Shown: positions 10,928-23,263 of the stretch, in pieces
Layout of the letters: every line of letters begins with the position of its first letter
Position numbering within the stretch: position 1 is the stretch's first letter
Origin: Hexactinellida sp. DTS-2022
Taxonomy: Eukaryota; Porifera; Hexactinellida
NCBI GenBank assembly: GCA_028753945.1
Contig: JAPNXP010000011.1
Coordinates: 1,364,001-1,428,000 of the forward strand
Length of the DNA stretch: 64,000 nucleotides
Direction of reading: 5' to 3'
Notes under the pieces: model-generated
Database searches by the model: none
What the model was told of the DNA's origin: nothing
Seen by the model: only the letters and a program-made list of their open reading frames with translations
Position numbers and translations under genes: made by a program

Positions 10928-11251
10928 CAGTGGCGGCGCCAGGTCAGCCCCATTGGGGGTGCGAAAGGGGGGCGGACCAATGCACTGGAGGGGCAAACCC
11001 AATAGTTGTAAACATTCCAAAATTCACATTCAAACCAAAATCGATATTTTTAATGACAAACTTAGTTAAATAATCTGTCCTATAATAGTATACGGTGGGG
11101 CATCTCAGCAAAACAGCTAATTATGAACTCCCTGTCCAGGGCATTTAGCATTTCCGCATTGACATTAAGTACTCCTATAACAGACAAGCGAGTTCCCGCC
11201 CCCCCCACAGGGGGGCGGCCGCTGCCAGCGCCCCCTCTCGCGCCGCCACTG
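10928..11251. mobile_element. hAT-type MITE
   Basis: 324 bp with ends CAGTGGCGGCGCC and GCGCCGCCACTG. Duplication GTTAGTAC / GTAAGTAC (7 of 8). Its body is present in reverse orientation in the element at 24127-24725. Confidence 0.9.
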
Positions 11252-11756
11252 GTAAGTACAAACGAGGATCTACTGTATATTGTTAGAGAATGGGAAAACA
11301 TAAACTAAGTGGTGCATTATGCAATATGAAAGTTACCAGAATTGAACAATATACGTCGGGATTTACAAGGATTTGTTTCCAATCAACTTTTTTCATGTAA
11401 ATAAAATTCAGTGAAATTATTCTTCACCTAGCCCATGTGAATCAAGCAGTGAAGGTCAAAAAATATTTAATGAGTCAATTTAGTTCATCAAAATATCAGA
11501 TCAATCCTAAATAGCAAGGGATTCTCAATGAGTTCAATCATTTGACTTTTGTGAATCGATCAACTACTTCAATTAAAACAAAATCAATTACAGATCAAAT
11601 CCTCTTATCAGATCAAAACTTATTTTCAGCTCAAATACTCATTTTCAGATCAAAACTATTTTTTTACATTTCTTAATTGTTGCTAGATCTTATACAAATA
11701 AAGCAGGATATTATCAAACAAAATACGTATTATAACAATACTATATGACAATAAAC

Positions 11757-12107
11757 CTTTAAGTTGTCTAAATTTGAAATATTATTCTGAATTAGCTCAT
11801 TATGTGGATGAATTAGAATGAGCCTTGTAGCTTCATGCTGAAGATCAATGAAATTTTCACAATAAGCCCGATATGTTCGCTCAATATTCTCTAAACACTT
11901 GATTAGTTCATCTGTCTCTTCCCAGGTATCTCCAAAAACATCACAACTTATTTCGTGGAGTAAATGTAAAAAAGAACAATTAACACGGTTGCAATAGCGA
12001 AGAAATTTCATCAACTCTATCGACTGCTCTAATTTACATTTAGAAATTCTGAGATTACTCCACAAACTTTCGATATTTGCTTCCAATTCATCTATTGTAC
12101 TTTGAAT
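11757..12107 (-). CDS. Spectrin-repeat gene, third visible exon
   Basis: A minus-strand exon of 351 bp (117 codons), bounded by acceptor CTTTCTTTAG and donor GTTTAT, phase 0 at both ends. It completes helix C of one repeat (LWSNLRISKCKLEQS) and runs through most of the next, helices A and B (ETDELIKCLENIERTY, LQHEATRLI). The helix A tryptophan is replaced near CSFLHL, so this repeat is more diverged than its neighbours. Joined to the exon at 29999-30541, the spacing from the previous helix A tryptophan to this position is 106-107 residues. The role is rod-forming cytoskeletal; no catalytic activity is expected. Confidence 0.88.
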
Positions 12108-12273
12108 CTAAAGAAAGAAATTTCAGTTAAATGGATTTATATTGACAAAGCTAATCAAGAAATATTATTTAATCGTTAAGAAATAAATACACACTGTTGT
12201 AAATATAATAATGAAATGTCTGTTCCGAGGAAATATACAATTTTGGGGTAAACAAAAGTCAATATCTCTACTC

Positions 12274-12672
12274 TCTATAGATTATATACTATTAAAAAAA
12301 GGCTGTGTGTATATATATTTGTTTGTATGTTCCGAGTTGATTGAAGAATGTGGACGGTTTCAAATGTGACTTTTGGCATATAGGGGTAACTTTTGGAACC
12401 AGCCAGCAAGTTGAGGTTTCCACTCAAATTTCTCACAGCTCGCCAAGTTATGACGTCATTGTCACATTTCGAGAACCCTGAAAATTCACTCAATGGCACA
12501 TAATTCGCGCCCTCTGAGAGATAAAAATCTGAAAATTTAATAGAACATGCACATTAATGATATCACCAATATGCTTACTCATTATCGCATGATGACGTAA
12601 TCATTAAATTTCATATTGTTAAATTTGACGATTTTAGGCCTATTTGAGATAAAATTAATCGAATAGCGCTAG
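12274..12672 (+). mobile_element. Helitron-like non-autonomous element
   Basis: Same family as 7121-7614. Shared blocks include TATGTTCCGAGTTGATTGAA, GTGGACGGTTTCAAA and GTTGAGGTTTCCACT. It ends AATAGCGCTAG. The 3' hairpin is mostly lost. Confidence 0.65.
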
Positions 12673-12676
12673 TTTA

Positions 12677-13610
12677 TCTATATAATGAAAACACAATTGA
12701 TTTATGTGTGTGTGTCTGTCGGGAATGAATATGAAATACCATATGCTCTAGAAATCTGAAAATTTGCATGCAGGGGTAATTTTATATGATGACATGTTCT
12801 ATTGGTTTTCAAAACGAAATAACGAGATTCTGACGTCAGAAAAGCACATTTGGGAATATCTCTTTCAGTTTTCATCAGATTCGCCTATAATTTTAGATTA
12901 CAATACAACAAACAATGAGACACGTAACTATTTACGGGACTATTACGCTACATAGCACAGAGGGTTATTTTATCTATTCAAGGGAAATAGACATCTGCGA
13001 GCAATCAAATGTATTACGTATTTGCAAATGTAGTTATCAACCATATACAGTGGAACTCGCTTAGTAGTTAGTACGTACTCGGCTTAAGACGTATTCTCGG
13101 GTATTACGTACTGTTCGCTCATAACCGATTTTTTCTCCTATCTAATCCATTAGAAATGATTCGGTTAATACGTACTCGGATATGACGTACCTCGGATAAG
13201 ACGTACCAATTTATATTCCCAAGTAAACAAAATGTATGTATTTTAATTCGGTTAGACGTACTCTAGAAAAGTATCAGCAGAACTCTGTTATTAATTGGTT
13301 TAAGTGAGCATGTGACAACTAAAATACTTTAATCATATCGTTAAGTAGGTTACGTACTTGCATAACATATATTGTATTCATATCGTTGAATAAGTTAGTA
13401 TTTCGACTTGTGGATTATGCATAAGGATAAGACGTACCTCGGTTAGTACGTACTTTTTATTGTCTCCCAAGGTGGTACGTCTTAACCGAGTTCTACTGTA
13501 CATTCAATTTACAGCAATTAATTTTATGTACCGCTTGAACATATGACGTCATCGTGACATAACAAATTTACAAAATTATCTATTTAGCCCTATAATGTGT
13601 TCGTAAACAC
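12677..13610 (+). mobile_element. Second Helitron-like element, interrupted
   Basis: It starts TCTATATAATGAAAACACA directly after the CTAG of the preceding element. It is split by the pogo-like element at 13048-13498. The part after it (ATGACGTCATCGTGACAT, TATTTAGCCC) resembles the 3' half of the same family. No clear CTAG end was found. Confidence 0.45.
13048..13498. mobile_element. pogo-like MITE (AAGACGTAC family)
   Basis: 451 bp with ends CAGTGGAACTCGCTTAGTAG and CTTAACCGAGTTCTACTG and TA on both sides. TACGTACT, TAAGACGTAC and GGTTAGTACG recur internally. Other copies: 30825-32046, 34402-35615 and 42775-43156. Confidence 0.9.
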
Positions 13611-14536
13611 TTCGAATGCAACTATTATCACTACGACTAAGAAGTCTAACAAAAACATCCCCGATGTTTAAGGAAATGAATTTTTCTAGAAATCTATCCA
13701 AGATAGCGTCCTAATAGTATATTAAAGCTTTCTCAGCTTCTTCAGAATATACTTTCGAGTCGATATCCGTCATTGCGATAACGCAATATGGAATGAGCTA
13801 TATTTTATGCTATCAAGGGGTAATACTTTCTCATGGGAAGGCTGTTAAAAATAGCTCGTAGGTCTGTTTGCAAAGGACATCCATCTTCTCTGTTTCTACT
13901 TCCTGGATACAGTTAATAACTCATAAGATAACTGATAGATTAATTTAAATGATTGCAATATCCTCCCTAATTGTCTGCCGGAACTAGACAGAATACCCAT
14001 GTGATAAAATCATTTTAATAGGAAAACATGCTTAGCAATATTCCCTGTTAAGAAGTACTACTACTCTACTGCCTTGAGGTGCTGGCTGATCTATTCGAAG
14101 GACATTTTTTCAAAGATAAAAACTATTTTTTCGCTGTTTCGATTTGTTTCGAGACAAGGGAATAATAATATTATAATAACAGAGTCATTCAGGAATTTAA
14201 CAAAATCACTCTAATTCCCCATAATAACCCACTGTGATGCATGCATGCATAGGACCAATTTGGAATCAGCTGTTTCAATTTGGATTCAGTCAACACAAAA
14301 TTTGGTCATATTATAAAAAGTATTGTATTGCATGTTTCATCAAATTTATATTATTATCACAATTATTCTGCGCCAGTTATTAACAAAATGATAATCTTTC
14401 ATTGTAGGCTCACTGCATAAATTGCGGTCTGATGATTGAATCTTTTCCTACATTAATTTCGGAATTGCATATTTTTATTTCTACAGTTTGGCTTCCATCA
14501 ATTTAGTTTTAATGGTGATTTACTATAACCTTACAT
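13611..14536. other. No recognised feature
   Basis: AT-rich intronic DNA without recognised repeats or coding sequence. Confidence 0.55.
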
Positions 14537-14956
14537 CATGGGTTTTCAACCTGGGTGGCGCGACCCCCAAGGGGGTCGCGGAAAGTTCAGGAAATTTTCT
14601 ATAATATCGTTGAAATCTAACGAGATATAAGTCAAAACCTATTTAAATTATCTACATTGATATGCTTATGATGTGTGGACATTGTGCATGTACTTAAAAA
14701 TGCAGTGCTGCATGTGTAATGTACATACAATATTTACGCAATGAGGTTCAAGGATTCGAGAAGATTTTTAAATATAGCCTTGTAGTTACTTCATAATTGT
14801 CAGAATTTGCTTGAAACTTGAGGTGCATCGATTTAATTAAACAATAGGAATATTAATTATACATTAATAAAAACTTTCACATTAACATTGTGGGGGGTCG
14901 CGAGCATTTCCACATCTGTAAAAGGGGTCGCATGGTACAAAAGGTTGAAAACTCCT
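14537..14956. mobile_element. hAT-type MITE (TTTTCAACC ends)
   Basis: 420 bp with ends CATGGGTTTTCAACCTGGG and GGTTGAAAACTCCTG, and an exact 8-bp duplication CCTTACAT at 14529-14536 and 14957-14964. The ends resemble the common animal hAT terminus CAGTGGTTCTCAACC. Confidence 0.92.
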
Positions 14957-14964
14957 GCCTTACA

Positions 14965-15523
14965 TCAATCACATATGTATACGGAATATTACTATAATGT
15001 TATTAACCAATTAAATATGCAGAAGCCAAACCCTGGGTTGGTACTTGGCTAATACAATATCACAGGTCTAACATAGTGATTTTTTGAGGTGTATAACAAG
15101 AATGAACAATGGGTCTGGTCGCTTTGCGACCGAGATCCATGGGCTCTTTTATACAGCAAAAAGATTGTTCTGTGTGTTTGTCCGTTATTGATAGGAGAAT
15201 ATCAATACCTAGAGCTGAAATTATGTATATAGGTATAGTTTGTCACAGCGACAAGGAGTATAGCATCACACGGTAAACTTTTCCTAAAATTTAAAATAAT
15301 TTTATGTTAAAATATACAAAATATTATGGAATACCTTTAAAAAAGGCATCACTCATTAAGTAAACACATATGTTCATAAAATTATTAGTTAATAAAATAT
15401 GTCCCATAATTTCAACATTAACAGGGCGATCTGATTTGTTGATACATTGTACGTATATTCATTTCAAATTGATAAACCTAGTTTGGCTTCCTATCATAAT
15501 ATACTATCAAAGGAATTATCGAA
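14965..15523. other. Little recognised; one small hairpin
   Basis: GGTCGCTTTGCGACC near 15117 forms a short hairpin in a stretch faintly like the Helitron-like family. Nothing else is supported. Confidence 0.4.
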
Positions 15524-15708
15524 TAGTCGACTGCGCTTAAAAGAATCACCTCGGGACCAGGTTGTTTTGACCCGGTCAAGCGAAGAAACCGATTAAGCTA
15601 ATATATTGTAAGGCAAACTACAATTATGTCCTATAATTCCTGTGAAATTTTGAACCGATTAAGCGGATAAACCGATTAGCCGGTGGCTCTATTAAGCGGA
15701 GTTGACTG
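15524..15708. mobile_element. pogo-like MITE (GCTTAATAGAG family)
   Basis: The right end, CTATTAAGCGGAGTTGACTG, is intact next to TA. The left end, AGTCGACTGCGCTTAA, has lost its first base. It shares CACCTCGGGACCAGGTT with 61643-61742. Confidence 0.8.
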
Positions 15709-15869
15709 TATATTTTGTTTCTCTATAATAAATGGTTTAAATAATGAAAACAATGGTCAGAGATGCAAAGAATATAACCACAGTTAGTAGACATCATCAA
15801 TTTGTTGACATTTGATATACCTTGGCACTCAAATAACAAAGTACTGAAATGAATTAAGTAAATAGTACA

Positions 15870-16014
15870 AGGGATGGGATAGAGCTCCGTATCCGCGGAG
15901 CTCCGCATGATTTATCAACTCCACCTTTACATCCGAACTCGCGGAGTTAAATAATTGGCATCCGAATGCACATCCGTATTCGCGGATGTGGAAAATTCGC
16001 ATCCGTCCCATCCA
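15870..16014. mobile_element. Short inverted-repeat element
   Basis: Ends AGGGATGGGATAGAGCTCCG and GCATCCGTCCCATCC, with repeated CGCGGA and CATCCG motifs between them. No clear target duplication. Confidence 0.55.
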
Positions 16015-16239
16015 GTGATGTTTTGCCAATTTTAGAAGTGGGAGAACGCTCATGAAAATTTAATGAGGCTGTTCTATCCTCCTAGGCATGGAATAATTAT
16101 GACAATTTAATTCCTTTTAGCTACTAATTAAATAACCAAATTTTGTTTTACTTTTAATATTATAAGCAAACTAAATTTTGTTAATTCAAATTTTTAACAT
16201 TAATTATACACAAATTCCCAAACTTTATTCTTAGCAGAT

Positions 16240-17720
16240 CTCTCCTCTTGATCAGTTTGGTTCATTTTGCGTTTTTTAACTCTGGTCATCCGATGTATGG
16301 TGCGCTTGTAAGTTCAGGCTTGGGGTTGATTACGATAACAATCGTAATCGATTGTAATTGATTACAATATTTCCTGTAATCAAAATCGTAATCGCAATTA
16401 CACACTAGTAATCAGCACCAACCTAGGCTTTGGATTGATTACGATTACAATCGTAATCGATTGTAAATGATAACAACATTTCCTGTAATGTAATCGTAAT
16501 TGTAATCACTCACTAGTAATCATCCCCAGGTCTGCTTGTAACCAAGATTTGGCATATTTATTTGGATTCCAAACGTCAATCGGGGGGCCATTCAGTTTTA
16601 CAAACATCAAGTGTGACACCCTGTCAATGAGAAGACGGTTTCGCGTAGATGTGCTAATTAAGTTCATACATGAGTGCCAAGTCTCGTAAGAATTTTGGAG
16701 ACTAAATTCGTTTGTTCAAGCCCTCATAGATGACAGATTGCTTTCCCTTCCCCGCTATTTTGGTTTTGAAGTGCCAATAGATTGGTTCATAGTTGTTCCA
16801 AACTGCCAGCACGGTTGGTAACTACTAGCGACCCATCTCGTATTCGGTGGGTAGCTAGATTCTAGGCAATTTCTTTCAACTGTAGCTTGTTTTTGGGTGA
16901 CTGACTGTATGCAATTTCTCTTTAAAAGTTTTGAAATGGTTTATTCCATTTATATCTACAATGGCATCATCAACTGCAAGTTGCAGGCGATGGTTCAAAC
17001 AATGCCAAGTGATGAGATTCGGAAAATCCTTCACGAGTAGCGCCATAACTCCTGATTTCCGTCCAGTTAAGACACTAGCTCCGTCAGATGTGAAAGTAAT
17101 GAAATGTTTTTGCAAATAATCCATATCAAATGAATTACTTTCAAACAAGTAATTAATGTCTTGTGGGTCTCTTCTGCACCGTCACCATTTGTAAACTCCA
17201 CCAAATCCAAGAACAGGAACTAAGGTTCTCCGGATGTATCAAGTTGAGCATTCAAGTAGATAATAAGAGTTGAAATATCGGATCCCGTGGTGGATCCGTC
17301 AATGAGGATGGAAACTTTGCCATTGTTTTCCTTTATGTTTTGCAAATTGCAGAGAAACGTGAGCGAAAACAAGTCCCCATATCAACTCCACTATGAATTT
17401 GCAAGCCAAACAAGCCTTGATGATCGCTGTGGTCTGTCATTTTTTACTTTATAAAATTCTTTGTTGTATCCAAGTAAATGAAATTGAAAACTTCTACATG
17501 GGTAGCCATGCTGTTTTTCTTCTGATGAGCAACGATATATTTTGCTTTATTATGTGCCTCTGAATGCAAATGTTGGGAAATCTTTTTCCTTAGTGACGTC
17601 AGTTTAGCTTCATGCGAGTGCCCATTATATATGACATTAGTTCTCTCCCACTCTGGACATAAGTAAACCCTTTGCATCTTGTGTTGACCTAGACCTCTTG
17701 CAGATGCACAAAAATACAAC
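16240..17720 (-). pseudogene. hAT transposase relic, KIAA1586-like
   Basis: The minus strand holds ordered pieces of one transposase. At 17719-17444 is an N-terminal region with SQHLHSEAHNKA, resembling the C-terminal half of a zinc finger. At ~17330-17150 is KVSILIDGSTTGSD, a first catalytic Asp region. At 17148-16876 are TFTSDGASVLTGRKSG and ITWHCLNHRLQLAVDD. At ~16850-16700 is NTRWVASSYQ. At ~16625-16542 is LMFVKLNGPPIDVWNP, the C-terminal dimerisation region. These match vertebrate KIAA1586-type domesticated hAT proteins, from memory. Multiple frameshifts and stops, plus a MITE at 16312-16533 that splits the C-terminus, show it is dead. Element termini were not identified. Confidence 0.75.
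16312..16533. mobile_element. Short element inserted in the KIAA1586-like relic
   Basis: 222 bp flanked by an exact 8-bp duplication GCTTGTAA (16304-16311 and 16534-16541). It contains two tandem copies of a ~105-bp palindromic unit built around AATCGTAATCGATTGTAA. Removing it rejoins the transposase C-terminus. Confidence 0.8.
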
Positions 17721-17979
17721 CAGGTTTAGCATTTTTACACGATAACTATGGATATTGCTGCAGTTTTTCAAGTCACATTTCATTAGTCCATATGTCCGGT
17801 TTATCAGCCACTGTCAAGGGCCCTGGAGAACGTTAAGAAACACATCCTCATCCAAATCGATTGAAATATGCCGCGTTTGTTGTTCGCAATCTGAAATTGA
17901 ATCTTCAAGAATCCAATCATTTAGATTGCTTGGACGCATGATCAAAAACAAAATGTTCAAATTTGATTAAAGCTGAATT

Positions 17980-18336
17980 TTATACTTTGGAACAATGATT
18001 TAATGGAAAATCATGGTCATTTATAGGAGCATTATATAATAACTTGTCCGGTTAACAATTGATGATACTAGTACATAATAGATATAGTGATATTGGATAT
18101 AGTGATAATTAGTGAACGGATTATACAAGAATATTGGATTTTTGAAGGTCATTGGCTTCTTTAGTTTCATATTTTACAGTATAAATATCGTTACCAGTTG
18201 AATTCGATAAGGATTTTGATTATACTTATGAGAATATAAGTATGGACAATGTAGACAGCCATATATTAAATGCAGTAATACTGTGGATATTTTGATATAA
18301 TGGATATAGTAATATTTTGGACATAGTGATAATTTA
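17980..18336. other. AT-rich stretch with repeated GGATATAGTGATA
   Basis: Variants of the motif recur near 18082, 18095, 18299 and 18319. Nothing else is recognised. Confidence 0.45.
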
Positions 18337-19195
18337 TAGGGCTGTACCGGATATCCGGTATCCGGCTTTATCCGGCCAGTTACCGGATATCCGGCCGGAA
18401 CCGGATATGAACAACTATCCGGCCGGATAACGGTCCCAATTACATTTGTATATGAATTAAAGAATAACTATCTCTCCGAATATAAAGTGAATTTCCATAG
18501 CTCTAGGGTCATTAACTGTCCATCTCTTCTGTCGTTGTAATGTCTGGTACAGGTTTTCTTGTATAAATATTCTTGGAGTAGAAATTAGATAATGTGTAAT
18601 ACAGAACTAGTTGAGTGAAAAATACTATGATCACCTTGGTGTGAATTTCTACAAGATGATTTTCATTTATAGTTTTTTTTGTAAATATCTGGATGTGAAT
18701 GTTTTATGTGGTTCCACAGTGGTGACGTGCTATATATTTAGGATTTTTTACCACGTGATATATGTATTGGCATCACATTCATTACAGAGTGGTCTGAAAG
18801 AATCATTCTTAGATAGTGAGAAAAATACCAAATTTCACTCATGCTGGGATTGATAAAAAATACAACCTTTCAAGCTAATAGGAAAGCGATCACAAAATTA
18901 TATAGGAATTTTTTAAAAACATCTTATTGAAAAGATCCTATTTACCAAAGGTGAAATCGATTGAAAGTATATTCATATACTGTATCAATAGTGGAATTAC
19001 ATAAATTATTTTAGAAGCCTCCCTAAAAACACAAGCATAGTATATGTACAAATTAATCAAGAATAAGCAGAACTTGTTCTTGATGTGATATTATGGTATC
19101 ATTTGTCAAATACAAATTTAGCCGGGTAACCGGATAATTGAGCACCGGATATCCGGAACGGCCGGAGTAGAGAATCTCAAAGCCGGTACAGCTAT
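18337..19195. mobile_element. Inverted-repeat element with CCGGATATCCGG ends
   Basis: Ends TAGGGCTGTACCGGATATCC and AGCCGGTACAGCTA bound ~859 bp. Both terminal regions are dense in CCGGATA and GGCCGG. Related in style to the hAT-type element at 34055-37211. A full target duplication was not found. Confidence 0.65.
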
Positions 19196-19319
19196 ACTAC
19201 GTACTATGGAGTATTGACTTATCTCTAACAATGTTAACATACTAATATCGTTTAAATATTTTGGATTTGAACTGAATAACCAAATCGGAGGTCAGGTTAT
19301 ATGAGTCAATGTATTGAAA

Positions 19320-20650
19320 TTTGGGCTGAATGGAGGGGCAAGTTCTTTCCAACGAATAATGGAGGAAGTGTTACGTGGTCTCAAAATGCATAAAGGTAAC
19401 TTTATTGACGACATATTGGTCTTCTCGCCGGAGAAAGTATCACATGGATGCACTTAGGAAAAGTTCGACAGGTTGCGGAAATACAATTTAACATTAAGAG
19501 GCAGGAATGTGAAATAGAAAGGAGTAGAGTAACCCACTTTAGCCATATTTTTCTATCGCAGAAATGGACCCGCAGATATATAAAGTCGAAGCTATAAACG
19601 GTTGGGATTGTCCTAGTGACAAAAAGCAAGCCCGTCCTATAATAACCTAAGATAATGCAGCTAGTTTGATGCCATACATGATGTATTTTACCAACTAGCA
19701 TATGAATTTAAAGTAATCAGTATTTACTTATTAATGACCCATCATAAAAATTCTAATTTAATAAATGGTGATGTGATTTCACATTTTCTAGACCAGTTAG
19801 CAAAAAACTAACAACATTTATGGAATTTACGGAGTAGATTTCCTACCTGCATTAATACAACTTTTCTGCGACAATTGACGTAAATACCAATTAGTCCATA
19901 ACCGCCATTTTCCACACTGTGATCCAAGTGTCAAACAATTTGGTATGTGGAGGAGAGTTGGGAATGGGAAAAGTATTTATTATATGCTTTTCGTGAAAAA
20001 AAACATGCATTGGGAGTTTTCCATTCGGAAGATTCTACAACACAATTTCCAACATCATATGAGACATTTCTTCGAAATAAAATGGCTACATTTAAGGACT
20101 TAGTTGAGGGTGACACTATCGAGTCTATTCCACATAGCGGAGTAGCTCGCAAGCTCAGAGATAGATGGGAAGGAGGATGGAGAGTCTTTGAAGTAAAAGG
20201 ACCTCTCAGCATAGAAACTCGAATTACAGATGGATGAAACAAGATAGTTCGTAAACATACTTATACCTTACGTTCAACGGGAAAACCAATAGATTCAAAC
20301 ATACAACCAATCGAGTGTGAAATGACACCACTGCTGTTCCACTCAACTTTAGAGAGAACTAGTAGATGGAACAACCTTAGCCAAACAACAAATAATCCAA
20401 ATGGAGAAATTCCATATCAGTCATGCAGATTATTCACAATACTGGCGGGAACTTCGAGTTACAACAGATCATGGAACGAATTCAACCTCGGAAATATGGA
20501 ATCATCGATACAAGGAGTTCAGAGGAATTAATCAAACCTTTATATGAATTTGAATGGTATTGCTCTAAATCCAATCAGCGCAGTAAAAGTGCAAGTTTAC
20601 ATAAAGGGCAAGAAAGTTGCCAAATAAGTTTGGTGACTATGTGCTAAACA
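19320..20650 (+). pseudogene. Ty3/gypsy-type retrotransposon pol relic
   Basis: From 19320 the plus strand reads FGLNGGASSFQRIMEEVL, then FIDDILVFS, the reverse-transcriptase catalytic box (normally YxDD; Tyr is Phe here). After a frameshift it reads LRKYNLTLR and SRVTHFSHIF, the region leading toward RNase H. RNase H and the integrase core are missing. From 19947 one open stretch of 96 codons ends with GVARKLRDRWEGGWRVFEV, resembling the integrase C-terminal GPY/F-like module. Two further broken frames follow to ~20650 and are not identified. No LTRs or primer-binding site were seen. A large deletion plus frameshifts make it non-functional. Confidence 0.72.
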
Positions 20651-22577
20651 AAAAACTCGAGGTCAATTTTTATGAAGGGGGAAGAATTATCGAAAGTAAC
20701 AAATAATCAAATCGAACAGAGGAAATTCATTGTAAGTTAATTGAGTAATACATAATATGTACATAATCACAAAAAATATAGCAAGGAATTCTGTATTGAG
20801 TGGTTGTATTTTGTGTTTGATTCCGATATACATATATATAGGACATACTCTAATTAAATTACTCATTACAATAATATTCGATTTGATCTAGTAGTGGTTC
20901 GCAGACTTTTTGAAAAAAATTCATTTGGTCCCCGTGGTAATTTGTAATTTGGGAACGTCTTGCGGTACCCATGAACTAATATACAAAAATTAAAACTTAA
21001 TTATGACATAAAAAAGCAAAACTATCTTATTATTGCTTGTAAACCTGTATTAGGTCATATAAAATAAATAACTTATTTTTATCCTCATCCAGTTATATTT
21101 TATTATTATTTTCTGAACATAATCGTACAGATATAAGCTACAAACTTGTTTAAAGTACTCTTATGTAATGTATCAATATTTAATTAGTTTTCTATTATAG
21201 GGCATTGCTTTAAATATTTGGGTATTGTCATGTGATTTTCTAATTAAATTAAATATTAATATATATTGTTTGGTATAGGATAATGTTAATTGGATGATAT
21301 TGGAAATAAAAACATATTCCCGTCAGCCGTCCGTAGTTCTGAAAAATCCGGATGATAAACAATTAATGTATTCAACCTGGCTTTACTGATATTAATGCCT
21401 ACAAGAAATACCGAATAAACACTATGGGAAATTTGAAGCTAATAAATGCAAAAGTTCTTTGCTTAGAGTGGTCTAGCGGGTCATCAAAATTCTGCAATTC
21501 GAAATCAAATTTTATCCAAATTTGGGCTACAAGTTGTCTCTAAAGATCGATAAAGAATGATTACAGTGGGACGAATAATCAATAACCAGTTGTTTCGGTT
21601 TGATGCGAGGAATTCAGTGGACAAGTTTTCAAAATTGATTTCTCAACATATTTCAATATTTTAGGCGAAAAAGAAAATTGACACTGCACAAAGTAATCTA
21701 ACTTGGAATATATCTGGTTTCGAGGAAAATGTATTATCGACAGATATAATTTGCCAATTCTGTAGCCGTAGTCACTGAAAACTTAAACACCTAGGTCAAA
21801 CTGAGTTAAGCAGGAACTTGTTTATATGAAATCGAATCAATCATGCATAAATAAATTTTATCTTTTAGTATGTGTCTCAAATTGTATTATACTAATATGT
21901 AGTTACATATTTGTTTGCGAGAAATAAAAGCATCATGTTAAACTTCAAGCCTCTCTTAATAGAGAATATATCAAATATTTAGTGATACATTAGACTACTA
22001 ATAGAATTTCACAGTATTATAATAAAATACCTTGAAAAAAATCTTAATCTATGGAAGTCTGAGGAATGCAAGAGTTACCAGTCTAAAATTTCTACATTTG
22101 CTAGCTTACAGTATACGCAAGCTTATACACAAGTTTATATATAACACTTGAATTGAAACAAAAGGAAAAAATAGTAAATCAATCCACAATCTATTGTAAT
22201 CAATATACAAATAGCAGGCTTGATTCCACTATTCTTCTCAGAAGAGGAATGATTCTGAAGTTGGAAAGCAAATTTCGAGGGAACGTATAGTGATCCATTT
22301 TTATGAAGATCTAGAATAGGTGGAGTATTTTTGTTTCCCAAAGTCCGCATTTTGAATATTTTAATTTTGATCGAAAATCATATCAAATCAATTGATAGAT
22401 CCCATGTTGCCAACTATAGCAAGAAACAATTAAGCTCTGCATAGCAAGAAACAATTAAGCTAAATTTAATGAGCTCGCCCACTCCACTAACTTTCGTTGA
22501 CTTGTGGATTCAACAACCATATTCACATTCAGATGCTTTCTAAGGACGAGAATTATTATGCCAACAGACACTTCTAC
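20651..22577. other. Mostly featureless; one possible hAT end
   Basis: AGTGGTTCGCAGAC near 20892 resembles a hAT terminus but has no partner. A 20-bp direct repeat, AGCAAGAAACAATTAAGCT, occurs twice near 22420 and 22443. Nothing else is supported. Confidence 0.5.
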
Positions 22578-22585
22578 CATCCAAT

Positions 22586-22883
22586 CAGTGACGGACACTA
22601 GGGGGCGCGAGGGGGTGCTTAAGGACCCCCAATATTTCGGTAAAGTGTATTTTGATTAGCGAGTGAAAAAATGTTTATACAAGTTTGATAATGGTGTACA
22701 AAGTAAACTTAGGAATTGTGATCAAGTTGAAAAGAAGCATAATAGATCTAATTCAATAAACTTAGATAAGGATAAATAAACAAAATATATGCAATTAATT
22801 AATTAATTAATTAATTAAAATACCAATCAACTCTTCATATTTGGTATGAGCACCCCAAATAATTCCCAAAGTGTCCGCCACTG
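22586..22883. mobile_element. hAT-type MITE
   Basis: 298 bp with ends CAGTGACGGACACTAGG and GTGTCCGCCACTG. Duplication CATCCAAT / CATCAAAT (7 of 8). It contains an (AATT)n run at 22793-22818. Related to 10430-10591. Confidence 0.88.
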
Positions 22884-23045
22884 CATCAAATAAATGAGAA
22901 AGAGATAAGTCCCCCTAATTGCCGATTCTCCGATGTATTAAAGGGATTTCTTGAATCAGTGCATTTGGAAAATCTCAACAAGTTGGAATATATTAGTGTT
23001 CAAAAACGCAACAAAAATGGGGGAGGGGGGAATAATGCTAGAGAG

Positions 23046-23255
23046 CAGGGTTTCATCTATACCCCCCCTCAGGAGGGGGGTTAGCCCCCCCTGAAATTAT
23101 TTTTTGAGAAAAAAGACCCCCCTGAGATTTTTTCTGACCCCCCTCTTAGGGAGGGGGGTTTAATTAACCATAGCGAAATGTAAATTACCCCCCCCCCCTG
23201 ACTTCAATTGGACTTCGTCAACCCCCCCTGAGGTAAAAGTCTAGATCCATCACTG
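23046..23255. mobile_element. hAT-type MITE with C/G homopolymer blocks
   Basis: 210 bp with ends CAGGGTTTCATCTATACC and CTAGATCCATCACTG, and an exact 8-bp duplication CTAGAGAG (23038-23045 and 23256-23263). Four or more CCCCCCTGA / AGGGGGG blocks inside. Confidence 0.9.
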
Positions 23256-23263
23256 CTAGAGAG

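Larger units (their letters stand above)
365..11756 (-). other. Spectrin intron 3 (11.4 kb), filled with transposon debris
   Basis: Bounded by donor GTTTAT (rc of 11751-11756) and acceptor TTTTTAG (ending at 365). It contains the P-element terminus, OTU relic, Helitron-like, hAT-like and pogo-like elements listed separately. Confidence 0.85.

Noticed and set aside
22135-22350. 71-codon minus-strand frame
   Set aside because: No recognised domain, splice fit or conserved context.
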